NCBI RefSeq assembly: GCF_900108225.1 | Contig: NZ_FNUZ01000003.1 | Coordinates: forward strand, 1 to 64,000 | DNA length: 64,000 nucleotides | From: Thalassococcus halodurans | GTDB lineage: Bacteria; Pseudomonadota; Alphaproteobacteria; Rhodobacterales; Rhodobacteraceae | Reading direction: 5' to 3' | Part shown: piece by piece, positions 45,163 through 53,841 of the stretch | Numbering within the stretch: position 1 is the first letter of the stretch | Layout: each line of letters begins with the position of its first letter | Program-made: the position numbers and the translations under genes | Notes under the pieces: generated by a model | What the model saw: the letters and a program-made list of their open reading frames with translations, nothing else | What the model was told of the DNA's origin: nothing | The model's database searches: none

Positions 45163-46305
45163 ATGGAGCAGCGTCTTTTTTCACCTCAGAAATCGCGCCG
45201 CCTGTCGCTTCGCCTGACAGGGGTCGAGGTTTTGCGCGACGGGAAAATGCAACGCAGGTCTGTCGCCATCCAAAACGGTCGGGTCACCAAGGGGCCTTTG
45301 CCCGAAGTTGACCTGTCCGGATATTTTGTGATGCCCGGGATCGTCGACCTGTGTGGTCTTGGCTTTCAGAACCGGATGACTGCGTCCGACATGTCGATGC
45401 AATCAGCGTTGCTTACGACTGCACGCGATGCTGCGGCCAACGGGATCACGACGGCCCGCATTGCCCAAGGATGGGGATGGGAGGCCGAACACTCAGACCC
45501 GGATGTTGCACGAACTGTGCTGGCCTTGATCGAGCATATGCGCCCCAGCAGTCTGATTGATATGCGGGCCGTGTTGCTGTGCGACACGCACACCACCACG
45601 ATACGTGATGCTCTGCTGGCTTCGGTCCGCCGCCATGGCGTGGATCTGGTACTGTTCACCGATTTGCTGAAACGTATCGAGCTCGGAAAGCTTGATCGCC
45701 GCCCATTGATGGAAAAAGCGGCCTCTGTGGCGGCCGAAAAACGTGATGTACCGCGCCATCTGTGCCGTTTGGCCGAAGCCTTTGATCTTTTGGGCACTGT
45801 GTACGGCAGTCTGGATGACCCCGACGGGGAAACGCGGGAAACCTATTCGATGCTGGGCGCCAAGCTCTGCGCGCGACCCGACAACCGTAAACCCGCCGCA
45901 TTGGCCAAAGCCGTTGGTGATCCGGTGATCCTGCCCGCCTCGGATATCCTGCGAAGCGATCAAGCTGCTCTGACGACAGATCTTCTGCGCTCGGGATTGT
46001 GTCAGGCTTTGATGTCGGAGCACCATTACGCCGATTTGGTGCGCGCCGTATTCAAGATCGTGGACGACGGGCGCATGTCCCTGCCCCGTGCTTGGGCGCT
46101 GATATCACAAACTCCGGCCGAGATTTTGCGACTGCCCGATCGGGGGCATATCGATTATGGCCGCCGCGCGGATCTGGTTGTGGTGCATGCCACCACGAAA
46201 AAGGTCGAGGCCACCATCGCTGACGGGCGCATCGCCTATCTGGCGGGCGGTGCCGCACAGCGTTTTCTAGCGGCGGGCAGCGAAGTCGCGCTGGCCGCAG
46301 AATAG
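45163..46305 (+). CDS. PhnM-like amidohydrolase homologue with degenerate metal site
   Basis: This 380-residue protein resembles PhnM, the C-P lyase pathway triphosphate hydrolase. It has MPGIVDLCGLGFQNR where PhnM has PGxIDLHGDxxE, GITTARIAQGWGWE, and a C-terminal SEHHYADLVRAVFKI where PhnM has SDYY. The first metal-binding His-Gly-Asp is replaced by CGLG, and the Asp of SDYY by Glu. These key changes suggest loss or change of hydrolase chemistry. No other phn genes are near; a LacI regulator is just upstream. Whether it still acts on phosphonate intermediates is open. Confidence 0.8.
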   Translation: MEQRLFSPQKSRRLSLRLTGVEVLRDGKMQRRSVAIQNGRVTKGPLPEVDLSGYFVMPGIVDLCGLGFQNRMTASDMSMQSALLTTARDAAANGITTARIAQGWGWEAEHSDPDVARTVLALIEHMRPSSLIDMRAVLLCDTHTTTIRDALLASVRRHGVDLVLFTDLLKRIELGKLDRRPLMEKAASVAAEKRDVPRHLCRLAEAFDLLGTVYGSLDDPDGETRETYSMLGAKLCARPDNRKPAALAKAVGDPVILPASDILRSDQAALTTDLLRSGLCQALMSEHHYADLVRAVFKIVDDGRMSLPRAWALISQTPAEILRLPDRGHIDYGRRADLVVVHATTKKVEATIADGRIAYLAGGAAQRFLAAGSEVALAAE

Positions 46306-46602
46306 CACTGTTACCGAACTGTCATCGGAATCACCTAGCCTACCTTTGCGAGTAGTGACCGCGCTTGGTCCGTCCCACGGACCGCTTTATTACTTTGGCC
46401 TTCGGGCATAAATTTTCCAAACGTCTCTGGGGTGGCTTAGGCCGCCCCAATTCCTTTGCAGCCGCAGCATAGCAGCCCTGCAAATTGCGGCTTTAGCCAT
46501 GCAAATAATGGAAACCGGCTATTACCAGACAGCTCTTTTTTTGCCGCGCCGCAGCATATATCAATGTCTCAAGGGAGCAGACTTGAACAGGAGTTTGTCG
46601 AA
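46306..46602. other. Intergenic region with two hairpins before DUF1127 gene
   Basis: 297 bp. Hairpin 1 GGTCCGT-CCC-ACGGACC is at 46367-46383 and is followed by GCTTTATTACTTT, a candidate terminator of the PhnM-like gene. Hairpin 2 GGGGTGGC-TTAG-GCCGCCCC (one T-G pair) is near 46430-46449. In Rhodobacter sphaeroides a DUF1127 gene (ccaF1) is co-transcribed with CcsR small RNAs; no CCUCCUCCC motif is seen here, so no sRNA is called. Confidence 0.4.
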
Positions 46603-46821
46603 ATGGCACTTGCAGAAACAACACTCGTCCGCGAATCCAGCAACGTATTCGCAAATATCGGTAACGCGATCCTGCGTACCATGACAGCAATCGCAGAAGC
46701 CGACGGTCGCGTCCGTCGCGTTCAGCAGCTGCAGGCAATGAGCGACGCAGAACTGGCGAAGCGCGGCCTGAAGCGTGACGAAATCGTCCACCATGTTTTC
46801 CGGTCCACATACTACATGTAA
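46603..46821 (+). CDS. DUF1127 domain protein
   Basis: A 72-residue protein. The C-terminal part RVQQLQAMSDAELAKRGLKRDEIVHHVF is the DUF1127 signature, an Arg-rich helical segment. In Rhodobacter such proteins bind RNA and influence sRNA maturation and stress response; transfer of that role here is inference. The ATG at 46603 is preceded by AGGAG at ten bases. The N-terminal 30 residues are a hydrophobic-amphipathic helix (SSNVFANIGNAILRTMTAIA). It has its own terminator directly after. Confidence 0.88.
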   Translation: MALAETTLVRESSNVFANIGNAILRTMTAIAEADGRVRRVQQLQAMSDAELAKRGLKRDEIVHHVFRSTYYM

Positions 46822-46841
46822 TCCGGTTTATCCGTATTCTG

Positions 46842-46877
46842 AAAAAGGCCGTGCCCACTGGGCGCGGCCTTTTCTTT
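46842..46877 (+). terminator. Terminator of the DUF1127 gene
   Basis: AAAAAGGCCGTGCCC-ACT-GGGCGCGGCCTTTT followed by CTTTT, a strong stem, 20 bp after the stop. Confidence 0.9.
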
Positions 46878-46912
46878 TGCCCGATCGCCAGATGACTGAC
46901 GCCAAAAAACAA

Positions 46913-46940
46913 AAAGGCCGCATCGAATGATGCGGCCTTT
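46913..46940 (-). terminator. Terminator of rpsD
   Basis: On the minus strand AAAGGCCGCATC-ATTC-GATGCGGCCTTT followed by TTGTTTTTT; a 12-bp perfect stem 23 bp after the rpsD stop. Confidence 0.93.
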
Positions 46941-46962
46941 CCGTATGGGGTGGCGCGGAACC

Positions 46963-47583
46963 TTAGTTCTGCGCGTAGAATTCGATGACCAGGTTCGGTT
47001 CCATGACGACCGGGTACGGTACGTCGGACAGGCCCGGCTGGCGAACGTATGTCGCTTTCATCTTGCTGTGGTCAGCGTCGATGTAGTCCGGAACGTCACG
47101 CTCTGTCAGCTGAGTTGCTTCCAGCAGAACGGCCATTTGCTTGGACTTCTCGCGAACTTCGATCACGTCACCTTCTTTAACGCGGTAGGACGGGATGTTA
47201 ACGCGCTTGCCGTTCACCAGGACGTGGCCGTGGTTTACGAACTGACGAGCAGCGAAAACTGTCGCAACGAACTTGGCGCGGTAAACAACGGCGTCCAGAC
47301 GGCGCTCGAGCAGACCGATCAGGTTTTCACCTGTATCACCCTTGATACGTTCCGCGTCCGAGAAGATGCGACGGAACTGTTTTTCGGTCAGGTCGCCGTA
47401 GTAACCCTTCAGCTTCTGCTTGGCGCGCAGCTGGATACCGAAGTCGGACAGTTTGCCCTTACGACGCTGGCCGTGCTGGCCGGGGCCGTATTCACGACGG
47501 TTAACGGGGGATTTCGGACGACCCCAGATGTTTTCACCCATCCGGCGGTCAATTTTGTACTTGGCAGAGGTGCGTTTTGTCAC
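46963..47583 (-). CDS. rpsD: 30S ribosomal protein S4
   Basis: A 206-residue primary 16S rRNA-binding protein. It starts [21 protein letters not shown] and carries [32 protein letters not shown] and the S4 domain [23 protein letters not shown]. The start is GTG at 47583 with AGAAGGAGAT upstream; the longer frame to 47727 is not used. The gene is monocistronic, outside the usual alpha operon, as common in alphaproteobacteria. Divergent from the EAL protein. Confidence 0.98.
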   Translation of the reverse strand: MTKRTSAKYKIDRRMGENIWGRPKSPVNRREYGPGQHGQRRKGKLSDFGIQLRAKQKLKGYYGDLTEKQFRRIFSDAERIKGDTGENLIGLLERRLDAVVYRAKFVATVFAARQFVNHGHVLVNGKRVNIPSYRVKEGDVIEVREKSKQMAVLLEATQLTERDVPDYIDADHSKMKATYVRQPGLSDVPYPVVMEPNLVIEFYAQN

Positions 47584-47813
47584 CGTCTGATCTCCTTCTG
47601 TAGGCGACACCCCTTCGGTGGTCTTGGGGGTATCTATGAAGGGCGTTGTCCTCTGGGTCGAAACCCTGACAGGCATCCCCTTGCGGGGGCCACCAACACC
47701 AATGAAGCCGCGCTTATATGCGCACACCTTTCAGAGTCAAGCGCTTTGCCACTGGGCCCCTGATTTTAAAGGCGCAGAGGGAAATAGGTGGCATTTGAAT
47801 AGAGCCTGATTTC

Positions 47814-47831
47814 TTAACCAACCCGTTAACC
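47814..47831. promoter_or_regulatory. Tandem TTAACC half-sites before EAL gene
   Basis: TTAACC at 47814-47819 and at 47826-47831 (12-bp period), about 45 bp before the EAL start. CtrA full sites have TTAA-N7-TTAA; the spacing here is N8, so binding is uncertain. Confidence 0.3.
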
Positions 47832-47875
47832 TCTGGCGGGCACTTTGGCGATGGCCATAGTGGAAGAGTGGATCA

Positions 47876-48679
47876 ATGCGCCCGCAACACCAGAAAATGA
47901 AATCCAACGCCCTGTCAGAGGCAGTTCGCAACCGTGACAAGGATATTCCGTCAATGGTTGCCGCGGCCGTGCGGCACAAAGAGGTGAAACTGGCCTATCA
48001 ACCCATCGTGCAGGCCAGTGCCCAGAACCGCGTGGCGTTTTGGGAAGGCCTGATCAGGGTGACCGACCCCACGGGCCGCATCATCCCTGCGCGGGAATTC
48101 ATCGGATATGTCGAAGAACAGGAAACCGGCAGGCTGCTGGATTGCCATGCCTTGGAACACGGGCTGCGGATGCTGGCCAAAGTGCCCGATCTGCGTCTGT
48201 CGATAAATATGTCTGCCCGTTCGATCGGATATATGCGGTGGCAACGCATTCTGGATCGTCAATTGTCCGCCAACCCGACACTGGCCGAGCGACTGATTCT
48301 CGAAATTTCCGAAGACTCAGCCATGCGCGTGCCCGAATTGGTGACCGAATTTGCACGGCGATTGCGGAAAAAAGGCATTTCTTTTGCCCTCGATTCTTTC
48401 GGTGCGGGGCAAACGGTGTTCCGCCATTTCAAGCAATTGGACTTCGATATCCTGAAAATCGACGGGCATTTTGTCGCAAACGTGGCCCATGATTCAGACA
48501 ATCAGGTGGCCATCCGCGCCCTTGCGGCGGTGGGGGGCGAATTTGGTATGATTACTGTCGCAGAACGGGTGGAAACCCTAGAAGATGCAGCCTTTTTGGC
48601 CAGTGTAGGCATTGACTGTTTGCAAGGTTACGCCTTTTCCGCGCCCACGCTTTCTCCGCCTTTTGTTCACAAGCCCTAG
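47876..48679 (+). CDS. EAL domain (cyclic-di-GMP phosphodiesterase-like) protein
   Basis: A 267-residue cytosolic protein consisting almost wholly of an EAL domain. Motifs seen: EGL near residue 60 for EAL, SINMSAR for NxS near 115, EISED near 145, ALDSFGAGQT (about 167) for DDFG(T)G, ILKIDG, AERVE and QGYAFS near the end. The second Asp of the DDFG metal pair is Ser. Most catalytic residues are kept, but this substitution may weaken metal binding, so it may be a poor enzyme or a c-di-GMP effector. No GGDEF domain or sensory domain is attached. Confidence 0.88.
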   Translation: MRPQHQKMKSNALSEAVRNRDKDIPSMVAAAVRHKEVKLAYQPIVQASAQNRVAFWEGLIRVTDPTGRIIPAREFIGYVEEQETGRLLDCHALEHGLRMLAKVPDLRLSINMSARSIGYMRWQRILDRQLSANPTLAERLILEISEDSAMRVPELVTEFARRLRKKGISFALDSFGAGQTVFRHFKQLDFDILKIDGHFVANVAHDSDNQVAIRALAAVGGEFGMITVAERVETLEDAAFLASVGIDCLQGYAFSAPTLSPPFVHKP

Positions 48680-48861
48680 GTTTGTGTATTTCATCCACTT
48701 CACCCAGCACACGAATTGGCCGCCCTGCCCTCTCGGGCAGTGATTGGGGCACCTTCGGGCAGGTTGCCGCGTTGGAATTGCTGCTGTAACCGTTACACAG
48801 GAGGAATTGTGCGGCGGTGCAGAAAGCACGTCGCATAAGCTCATTGGATGGAGAACCAAAT

Positions 48862-50037
48862 ATGACCAACATCGTCATCGCATCCGCAGCGCGTACTGCT
48901 GTAGGTAGCTTCAACGGCTCTTTTGCCAACACCCCCGCGCACGATCTTGGCGCTGCCGTTCTTGAGGCACTGGTCGCACGCGCAGGCATCGACAAAGCGG
49001 ATGTGTCGGAAACCATTTTGGGTCAGGTTCTGACCGCGGCTCAGGGCCAGAACCCTGCCCGTCAGGCGCACATCAACGCTGGCCTGCCGAAAGAGGCAGC
49101 AGCCTGGGGCATCAACCAGGTGTGTGGTTCGGGTCTTCGCGCTGTTGCGCTGGGTGCACAGCACATCCAACTGGGTGATGCAGACATCATCTGTGCGGGT
49201 GGCCAGGAAAACATGTCGCTGTCCACACACGCCGCGCACCTGCGTGCGGGCCACAAAATGGGCGACGTGAAATACATCGACACGATGATCCGCGACGGTC
49301 TGTGGGATGCGTTCAACGGCTACCACATGGGCCAGACAGCCGAAAACGTCGCCGAGCAGTGGCAGATCAGCCGCGACATGCAGGACGAATTCGCGCTGGC
49401 ATCGCAGAACAAAGCCGAAGCCGCGCAAAACGCGGGCAAGTTCGATGACGAGGTGATCCCCTTCACCATCAAGACACGCAAAGGCGAAATCGTCGTCGAC
49501 AAAGACGAATATATCCGCCACGGCGCAACCATCGAAAGCATGCAGAAACTGCGTCCGGCCTTTACCAAAGACGGTTCGGTCACAGCGGCCAACGCATCCG
49601 GCATCAACGACGGCGCGGCGGGCGTTCTGCTGATGACAGCAGACAACGCAGAAAAGCGCGGTATCGAGCCTCTGGCACGCATCGTGTCCTACGCGACAGC
49701 CGGTCTGGACCCGTCCATCATGGGTGTTGGCCCGATCTACGCATCGCGCAAAGCGCTGGATAAAGCAGGCTGGAAGGCCGAGGATCTGGATCTGGTCGAA
49801 GCCAACGAAGCCTTTGCTGCTCAGGCCTGCGCCGTGAACAAGGACATGGGCTGGAACCCCGAGATCGTGAACGTGAACGGTGGCGCAATCGCCATCGGCC
49901 ACCCGATCGGCGCATCCGGTGCCCGCGTTCTGAACACGCTGTTGTTCGAAATGAAACGCCGCAACGCCAAGAAGGGTCTCGCCACCCTTTGCATCGGCGG
50001 CGGTATGGGCGTCGCCATGTGCGTCGAACGTCCGTAA
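48862..50037 (+). CDS. phaA: Acetyl-CoA C-acetyltransferase (beta-ketothiolase)
   Basis: Condenses two acetyl-CoA to acetoacetyl-CoA, 391 residues, the usual size. The nucleophilic Cys is in [15 protein letters not shown] near residue 89, His is in [14 protein letters not shown] near 347 and the acid-base Cys is in CIGGGMG near 377. GGAG precedes the ATG at 48862, preferred over an upstream GTG-like start. A terminator follows. phaB starts 238 bp later, so the two are transcribed separately. Together they feed polyhydroxybutyrate or the ethylmalonyl-CoA pathway. Confidence 0.97.
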   Translation: MTNIVIASAARTAVGSFNGSFANTPAHDLGAAVLEALVARAGIDKADVSETILGQVLTAAQGQNPARQAHINAGLPKEAAAWGINQVCGSGLRAVALGAQHIQLGDADIICAGGQENMSLSTHAAHLRAGHKMGDVKYIDTMIRDGLWDAFNGYHMGQTAENVAEQWQISRDMQDEFALASQNKAEAAQNAGKFDDEVIPFTIKTRKGEIVVDKDEYIRHGATIESMQKLRPAFTKDGSVTAANASGINDGAAGVLLMTADNAEKRGIEPLARIVSYATAGLDPSIMGVGPIYASRKALDKAGWKAEDLDLVEANEAFAAQACAVNKDMGWNPEIVNVNGGAIAIGHPIGASGARVLNTLLFEMKRRNAKKGLATLCIGGGMGVAMCVERP

Positions 50038-50042
50038 CAAAC

Positions 50043-50075
50043 AAAGGCGGGTCGGAAACGACCCGCCTTTTTCTT
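50043..50075 (+). terminator. Terminator of phaA
   Basis: AAAGGCGGGTCG-GAAA-CGACCCGCCTTT followed by TTCTTTT, a 12-bp perfect stem with a GNRA tetraloop, six bases after the stop. Confidence 0.94.
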
Positions 50076-50218
50076 TTGTACATTGGCGATTGCTTTTTTA
50101 AGATTTTCATCGGGACAAACAGTGGAAACGCGGCCAAATCACGCACAGGAAACGGTGATTTAGCCCATTCGTCTGCTTGACGTCCCCCGCGAAACCTGTT
50201 TTTTGAAAAGTAACAATC

Positions 50219-50245
50219 TTGCAAAAACAATGCAGGTTTGCGCAA
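50219..50245. promoter_or_regulatory. TTGC-type elements before phaB
   Basis: TTGCAAAA at 50219-50226, TGCA at 50231-50234 and a palindromic TTGCGCAA at 50238-50245, about 31 bp before the phaB start codon. TGC-rich palindromes fit PhaR-type repressor binding; not proven. Confidence 0.4.
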
Positions 50246-50275
50246 TAGAATTACTCAGTGCTTGGAGGACAAGAC

Positions 50276-50998
50276 ATGGCACGTACAGCATTGGTCACAG
50301 GCGGCAGCCGCGGAATCGGCGCTTCGATTTCCAAAGCCCTGAAGGACGCAGGTTATCAGGTTGCGGCAACATTTGCCGGCAACGAAGAAAAGGCCGCGGC
50401 TTTCACTGCCGAAACCGGCATCAAGACCTACAAGTGGAACGTTGCGGATTATGAAGAATCCAAAGCGGGCCTTGCACAGGTCGAAGCCGATCTGGGCCCC
50501 ATCGATGTTGTTGTTGCCAACGCTGGCATCACCCGCGACGCACCGTTCCACAAAATGACACCGGAACAGTGGCACGAAGTGGTCGACACAAACCTGACAG
50601 GCGTTTTCAACACTGTGCACCCCGTCTGGGGCGGCATGCGTGAGCGTAAGTTCGGCCGTATCATCGTGATCTCGTCGATCAACGGTCAGAAAGGCCAGTT
50701 CGCTCAGGTGAACTACGCGGCGACCAAAGCGGGCGATCTGGGTATCGTGAAATCGCTGGCCCAAGAAGGCGCACGCGCAGGCATCACAGCCAACGCAATC
50801 TGCCCGGGCTACATCGCGACAGACATGGTTATGGCGGTTCCGGAAAAGGTCCGTGAATCGATCATCGCGCAAATCCCCACTGGCCGTCTGGGCGAGCCGG
50901 AAGAAATCGCACGCTGCGTTGTGTTCCTTGCGTCCGACGACGCGGGCTTTATCAACGGATCGACAATCTCGGCGAACGGCGGTCAGTTCTTCGTCTGA
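50276..50998 (+). CDS. phaB: Acetoacetyl-CoA reductase
   Basis: NADPH-dependent reduction of acetoacetyl-CoA to (R)-3-hydroxybutyryl-CoA, 240 residues. The SDR motif GGSRGIG is at residues 9-15, NAGIT near 84 and the catalytic Ser/Tyr/Lys region VISSINGQKGQFAQVNYAATK near 137-157, which is the PhaB hallmark. GGAGG is 10 nt before the ATG. It completes the phaA-phaB pair; the synthase phaC is not in the window. Confidence 0.97.
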   Translation: MARTALVTGGSRGIGASISKALKDAGYQVAATFAGNEEKAAAFTAETGIKTYKWNVADYEESKAGLAQVEADLGPIDVVVANAGITRDAPFHKMTPEQWHEVVDTNLTGVFNTVHPVWGGMRERKFGRIIVISSINGQKGQFAQVNYAATKAGDLGIVKSLAQEGARAGITANAICPGYIATDMVMAVPEKVRESIIAQIPTGRLGEPEEIARCVVFLASDDAGFINGSTISANGGQFFV

Positions 50999-51019
50999 TC
51001 CGACCGAAAATCAAACGCG

Positions 51020-51046
51020 AAACCCCGTCCCTTGTGGCGGGGTTTT
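51020..51046 (+). terminator. Terminator of phaB
   Basis: AAACCCCG-...-CGGGGTTTTG, an 8-bp stem 22 bp after the stop with a short T-tract. Confidence 0.75.
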
Positions 51047-51137
51047 GTGTATCAGCGCACAGGATCAGCGCTACACGTGGAATTTACGCACACCGATTGC
51101 GGCCTATATTGCGGACCAAACGCTATAGGAGCTTTCC

Positions 51138-52070
51138 ATGATCCGCGACATTCAGGGCCTTCATCACGTCACATCGCTGGCGTCTGACGCCCAGAAGAAC
51201 AACGACTTCTTTACCAAAGTGCTCGGCCTGCGCCGCGTCAAAAAGACGGTGAACTTCGACGCACCCGAGGTCTATCACCTGTATTACGGAGATGAGCTGG
51301 GCACGCCCGGAACCGTGATGACGTACTTCCCCTTCCCCGGCGCGCGCCGTGGCCGCGCAGGTATTGGCGAGGTCGGCACCACGGTGTTTGCCATCCCGAC
51401 CGGTGCCGTCGGCTATTGGCAGGAACGCCTGACCAAAGCAGGCGTCGCCAACATCAGCTCTGACACCTATTTCGGCGCGCCGCGCCTACGGTTCTCTGGC
51501 CCCGACGGTGATGCCTTTGCTGTGGTCGAGGTCGATAATCACAGCCGCGACCCATGGACAGGCAACGGCGTGCCCGCCGATGTGGCGATCCGTGGCTTCC
51601 ACTCCACCGACATGCGTCTCTGGGATGCAACGGCCACCGCGGAACTGTTGGAATTCATGGGCTACGAAAAGCAGGATCAAAGCGGGTCAGTGACGCGCTA
51701 CCACATTCCCGGCGGCAACGATGCCAATGTGATTGATCTGGCCCAACTGCAGGCATCGCCCGCCGCGCAGGGCGCAGGATCGGTGCACCATGTGGCCTTT
51801 GCCGTGGAAAACCGCGCCAAACAGCTGGAAGTGCGCAAGGCGCTTATGGACACAGGATACCAAGTGACGCCTGTGATTGACCGCGATTACTTCTGGGCGA
51901 TCTACTTCCGCACTCCGGGCGGTGTCCTGTTCGAAATCGCAACAAACGAACCCGGCTTTGACCGCGACGAAGATACCGCGCATCTGGGCGAGGCGCTCAA
52001 GCTTCCATCACAGCACGAACATCTGCGCCACTTGCTGGAACAGAAATATCTGGAGCCGATCCATGACTGA
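51138..52070 (+). CDS. VOC-family ring-cleaving dioxygenase (MhqO/MhqE type)
   Basis: A 310-residue vicinal-oxygen-chelate protein with two glyoxalase-like repeats. The N-terminal repeat starts GLHHVTSLASDAQKNNDFFTKVLGLRRVKKTVNFD; the C-terminal repeat has SVHHVAFAVENRAKQLEVRKAL and GGVLFEIATNEPGF with metal ligands His and Glu. This family cleaves hydroquinone-type compounds and is often induced by quinones. It overlaps the following esterase gene by 8 bp (ATG in the stop-codon region). The pair matches mhqO-mhqD-type quinone-detoxification modules. Confidence 0.9.
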   Translation: MIRDIQGLHHVTSLASDAQKNNDFFTKVLGLRRVKKTVNFDAPEVYHLYYGDELGTPGTVMTYFPFPGARRGRAGIGEVGTTVFAIPTGAVGYWQERLTKAGVANISSDTYFGAPRLRFSGPDGDAFAVVEVDNHSRDPWTGNGVPADVAIRGFHSTDMRLWDATATAELLEFMGYEKQDQSGSVTRYHIPGGNDANVIDLAQLQASPAAQGAGSVHHVAFAVENRAKQLEVRKALMDTGYQVTPVIDRDYFWAIYFRTPGGVLFEIATNEPGFDRDEDTAHLGEALKLPSQHEHLRHLLEQKYLEPIHD

Positions 52071-52671
52071 TCTGGTCTTTGCTGAAACCCAAGGGACCGC
52101 AGGCGCGCCGCTGGTCTTTACCTTCCATGGCACAGGCGGTTCGGAACGACAGTTTCACGACTTTGCCCAAAGCCTGATCCCCGGCGCGCATGTGATTTCG
52201 CCGCGCGGCACCGTGAACGAACACGGGGCGTTGCGTTATTTCAAACGTACGGGCGAAGGTGTCTATGACATGGACGACCTGCGCGAACGGACCCAAGACA
52301 TGGCCCGTTTCCTGTCCGATCATAAGACACGTTTGGGCGCGGATCGGGTGGTTGGCCTTGGCTATTCGAACGGTGCCAACATTCTGATGAACGTGATGTT
52401 GGAGCATCCGGATATCTTTACCGATGCGATGCTGCTGCACCCGCTGATCCCATGGTCGCCTGCCCCGCAACCGGGGCTGGCGCAATCACGCATTCTGATC
52501 ACGGCGGGCGAGATGGATCCGATCTGTCCGGCCCAGCAGACACGGGCCTTGATTGCTTATCTGGAACAACAAGGCGCGGATATCCGCGCAGACTGGCATT
52601 CCGGCGGCCACAACATCATGCAGAACGAAGTCGATGCCATGACCGATTTCTGCGCTGCGATCACCGCCTGA
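52063..52671 (+). CDS. Alpha/beta hydrolase (MhqD-like carboxylesterase)
   Basis: A 202-residue carboxylesterase/phospholipase-type hydrolase. The oxyanion block FTFHGTGGSE is near residues 19-28, the nucleophile elbow GYSNGAN near 103 (Ser in GxSxG), and the C-terminal His in WHSGGHN near 183 with Asp of AGEMDPI near 153. It is fused by an 8-bp overlap to the dioxygenase gene, so it likely handles products or substrates of quinone catabolism. No regulator such as MhqR is adjacent. Confidence 0.9.
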   Translation: MTDLVFAETQGTAGAPLVFTFHGTGGSERQFHDFAQSLIPGAHVISPRGTVNEHGALRYFKRTGEGVYDMDDLRERTQDMARFLSDHKTRLGADRVVGLGYSNGANILMNVMLEHPDIFTDAMLLHPLIPWSPAPQPGLAQSRILITAGEMDPICPAQQTRALIAYLEQQGADIRADWHSGGHNIMQNEVDAMTDFCAAITA

Positions 52672-52694
52672 TTCCCAATTGCCCTGAAACCGAA

Positions 52695-52724
52695 AACGCC
52701 CTCATGAAAAATCATGAGGGCGTT
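52695..52724 (-). terminator. Terminator between the esterase and the DUF465 gene
   Basis: AACGCCCTCATG-AAAAAT-CATGAGGGCGTT, a 12-bp perfect stem. On the minus strand the T-tract TTTTC follows the stem, so it mainly serves the DUF465 gene; on the plus strand the tract is weak. Confidence 0.8.
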
Positions 52725-52768
52725 GAAAACTACTATCATGCGATGCCTTCAGGCACCGGCGTTATGCG

Positions 52769-52945
52769 TCAGTGCATCGTCTGAGGAGACAGACGTGTAA
52801 TTTCTTCTTTAAGCTTAAGCTTTTGCTTTTTCAGTTGGGCCACGCGCAAATCGTCAACGCCGGGCGATCTTTGCGCCTCTTCTACTGCGTCTGACAGAAC
52901 ACGGTGCTTCTTCTTCAGTTCCTGCAAATGCGAACTCAAGCTCAT
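52769..52945 (-). CDS. DUF465/YdcH family small coiled protein
   Basis: 58 residues, read directly from the strand: MSLSSHLQELKKKHRVLSDA..., with LKKQKLKLKEEITRL near the end. This is the DUF465 (YdcH) pattern of a short helical hairpin. CAGGAGGTCACT gives a strong ribosome site. The gene is too short for most predictors but has a conserved start, stop and terminator. Function unknown. It is transcribed leftward between the esterase and the TrmN6-like methyltransferase. Confidence 0.85.
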   Translation of the reverse strand: MSLSSHLQELKKKHRVLSDAVEEAQRSPGVDDLRVAQLKKQKLKLKEEITRLSPQTMH

Positions 52946-53064
52946 AGTGACCTCCTGTTTGTGAATAGAATTTCAGTGCATCATATTTTTTTTACAAAGT
53001 CACGCTGCACGCGCATTCTTGGGCGAGGAATATCAAAAGTATTTAGCAAAAGTTGTGCCGGCGC

Positions 53065-53841
53065 CTAGAAAGATAGCGCGCCGCCATGGCGAAGGATGGC
53101 CCTGATCTCGGGGCGATAGTCATCCCCGTCGGTCATATGCTGGCGGCCTTGATGCAATACGATAGGCGCATGCAGACGGAACGGCGCGCGGCCTTCCTTG
53201 CGTCCGCGGATCAACACCAACCCCGCATCACGACCTGTGCGCGGCACAAAGGGTTTCACTTCGACCGAGCCCAGATATTTCGCAAATCCGGAAATAAGTT
53301 CCGGCAATTTTTCGGCGCGATGGATGAACGTCACGGTGCCACGCGGCGCGGTGCGCTTAGCAGCGGCCTTGATCCAATCGGCCAAGGGCGTTTCGATGGA
53401 AAGCCCCGCCTCTTTCCCACTGTCTTGCGCAGGAACGCGTTGGGACGGATCGTAATACGGCGGATTGGCGATCACATGGTCAAAGGACATTTGCCGCAGC
53501 TCAGCAGACAGATCGCGCAGGTCGTTTGTTTCGATCACAGCGTCCAGACCGTTGCTTTCGGCGTTCCAGCGCGCCAGTTCGGAATAGTCAGGCTGCCGTT
53601 CGACGCCCCACAGGTGCAATCCGCTGACGCGTGCGCCCAGACATAGCAACGCAGGCCCTGCCCCGCAGCCAAGTTCGAGCACACGGTCACCGGGCTTTGC
53701 CGGAACGCTGGCGGCCAGAAAAACAGGGTCAACGCCCGCGCGATATCCAATGCGCGGTTGGCGTAACGTCAGTTTGCCGCCCAAAAAGGCGTCCTGCGTC
53801 AGTTCGTCGTCTGAAAAGGTTCTAACCTTCGAATTTAACAC
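53065..53841 (-). CDS. TrmN6-like SAM-dependent methyltransferase
   Basis: A 258-residue class I methyltransferase of the tRNA1(Val) N6-adenine family (YfiC/TrmN6). The N-terminal DAFLGGKLTLRQPRIGYRAGVDPVFLAASV is the family hallmark, followed by VLELGCGAGPALLC for SAM binding and NPPYYDPS for catalysis (NPPY). The start is taken as GTG at 53841, overlapping the 3' end of the DUF2007 gene by 20 bp; no ATG is well placed. It sits in a conserved block with DUF2007, polyprenyl synthase and ispE. Confidence 0.85.
   Translation of the reverse strand: MLNSKVRTFSDDELTQDAFLGGKLTLRQPRIGYRAGVDPVFLAASVPAKPGDRVLELGCGAGPALLCLGARVSGLHLWGVERQPDYSELARWNAESNGLDAVIETNDLRDLSAELRQMSFDHVIANPPYYDPSQRVPAQDSGKEAGLSIETPLADWIKAAAKRTAPRGTVTFIHRAEKLPELISGFAKYLGSVEVKPFVPRTGRDAGLVLIRGRKEGRAPFRLHAPIVLHQGRQHMTDGDDYRPEIRAILRHGGALSF

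Noticed and set aside
46927-47763. 278-codon plus-strand frame opposite rpsD
   Set aside because: Opposite to an unmistakable S4 gene, no ribosome site and no recognisable domain.
50177-50210. TTGACG as a -35 box of a phaB promoter
   Set aside because: No convincing -10 element at 16-18 bp; left unassigned.
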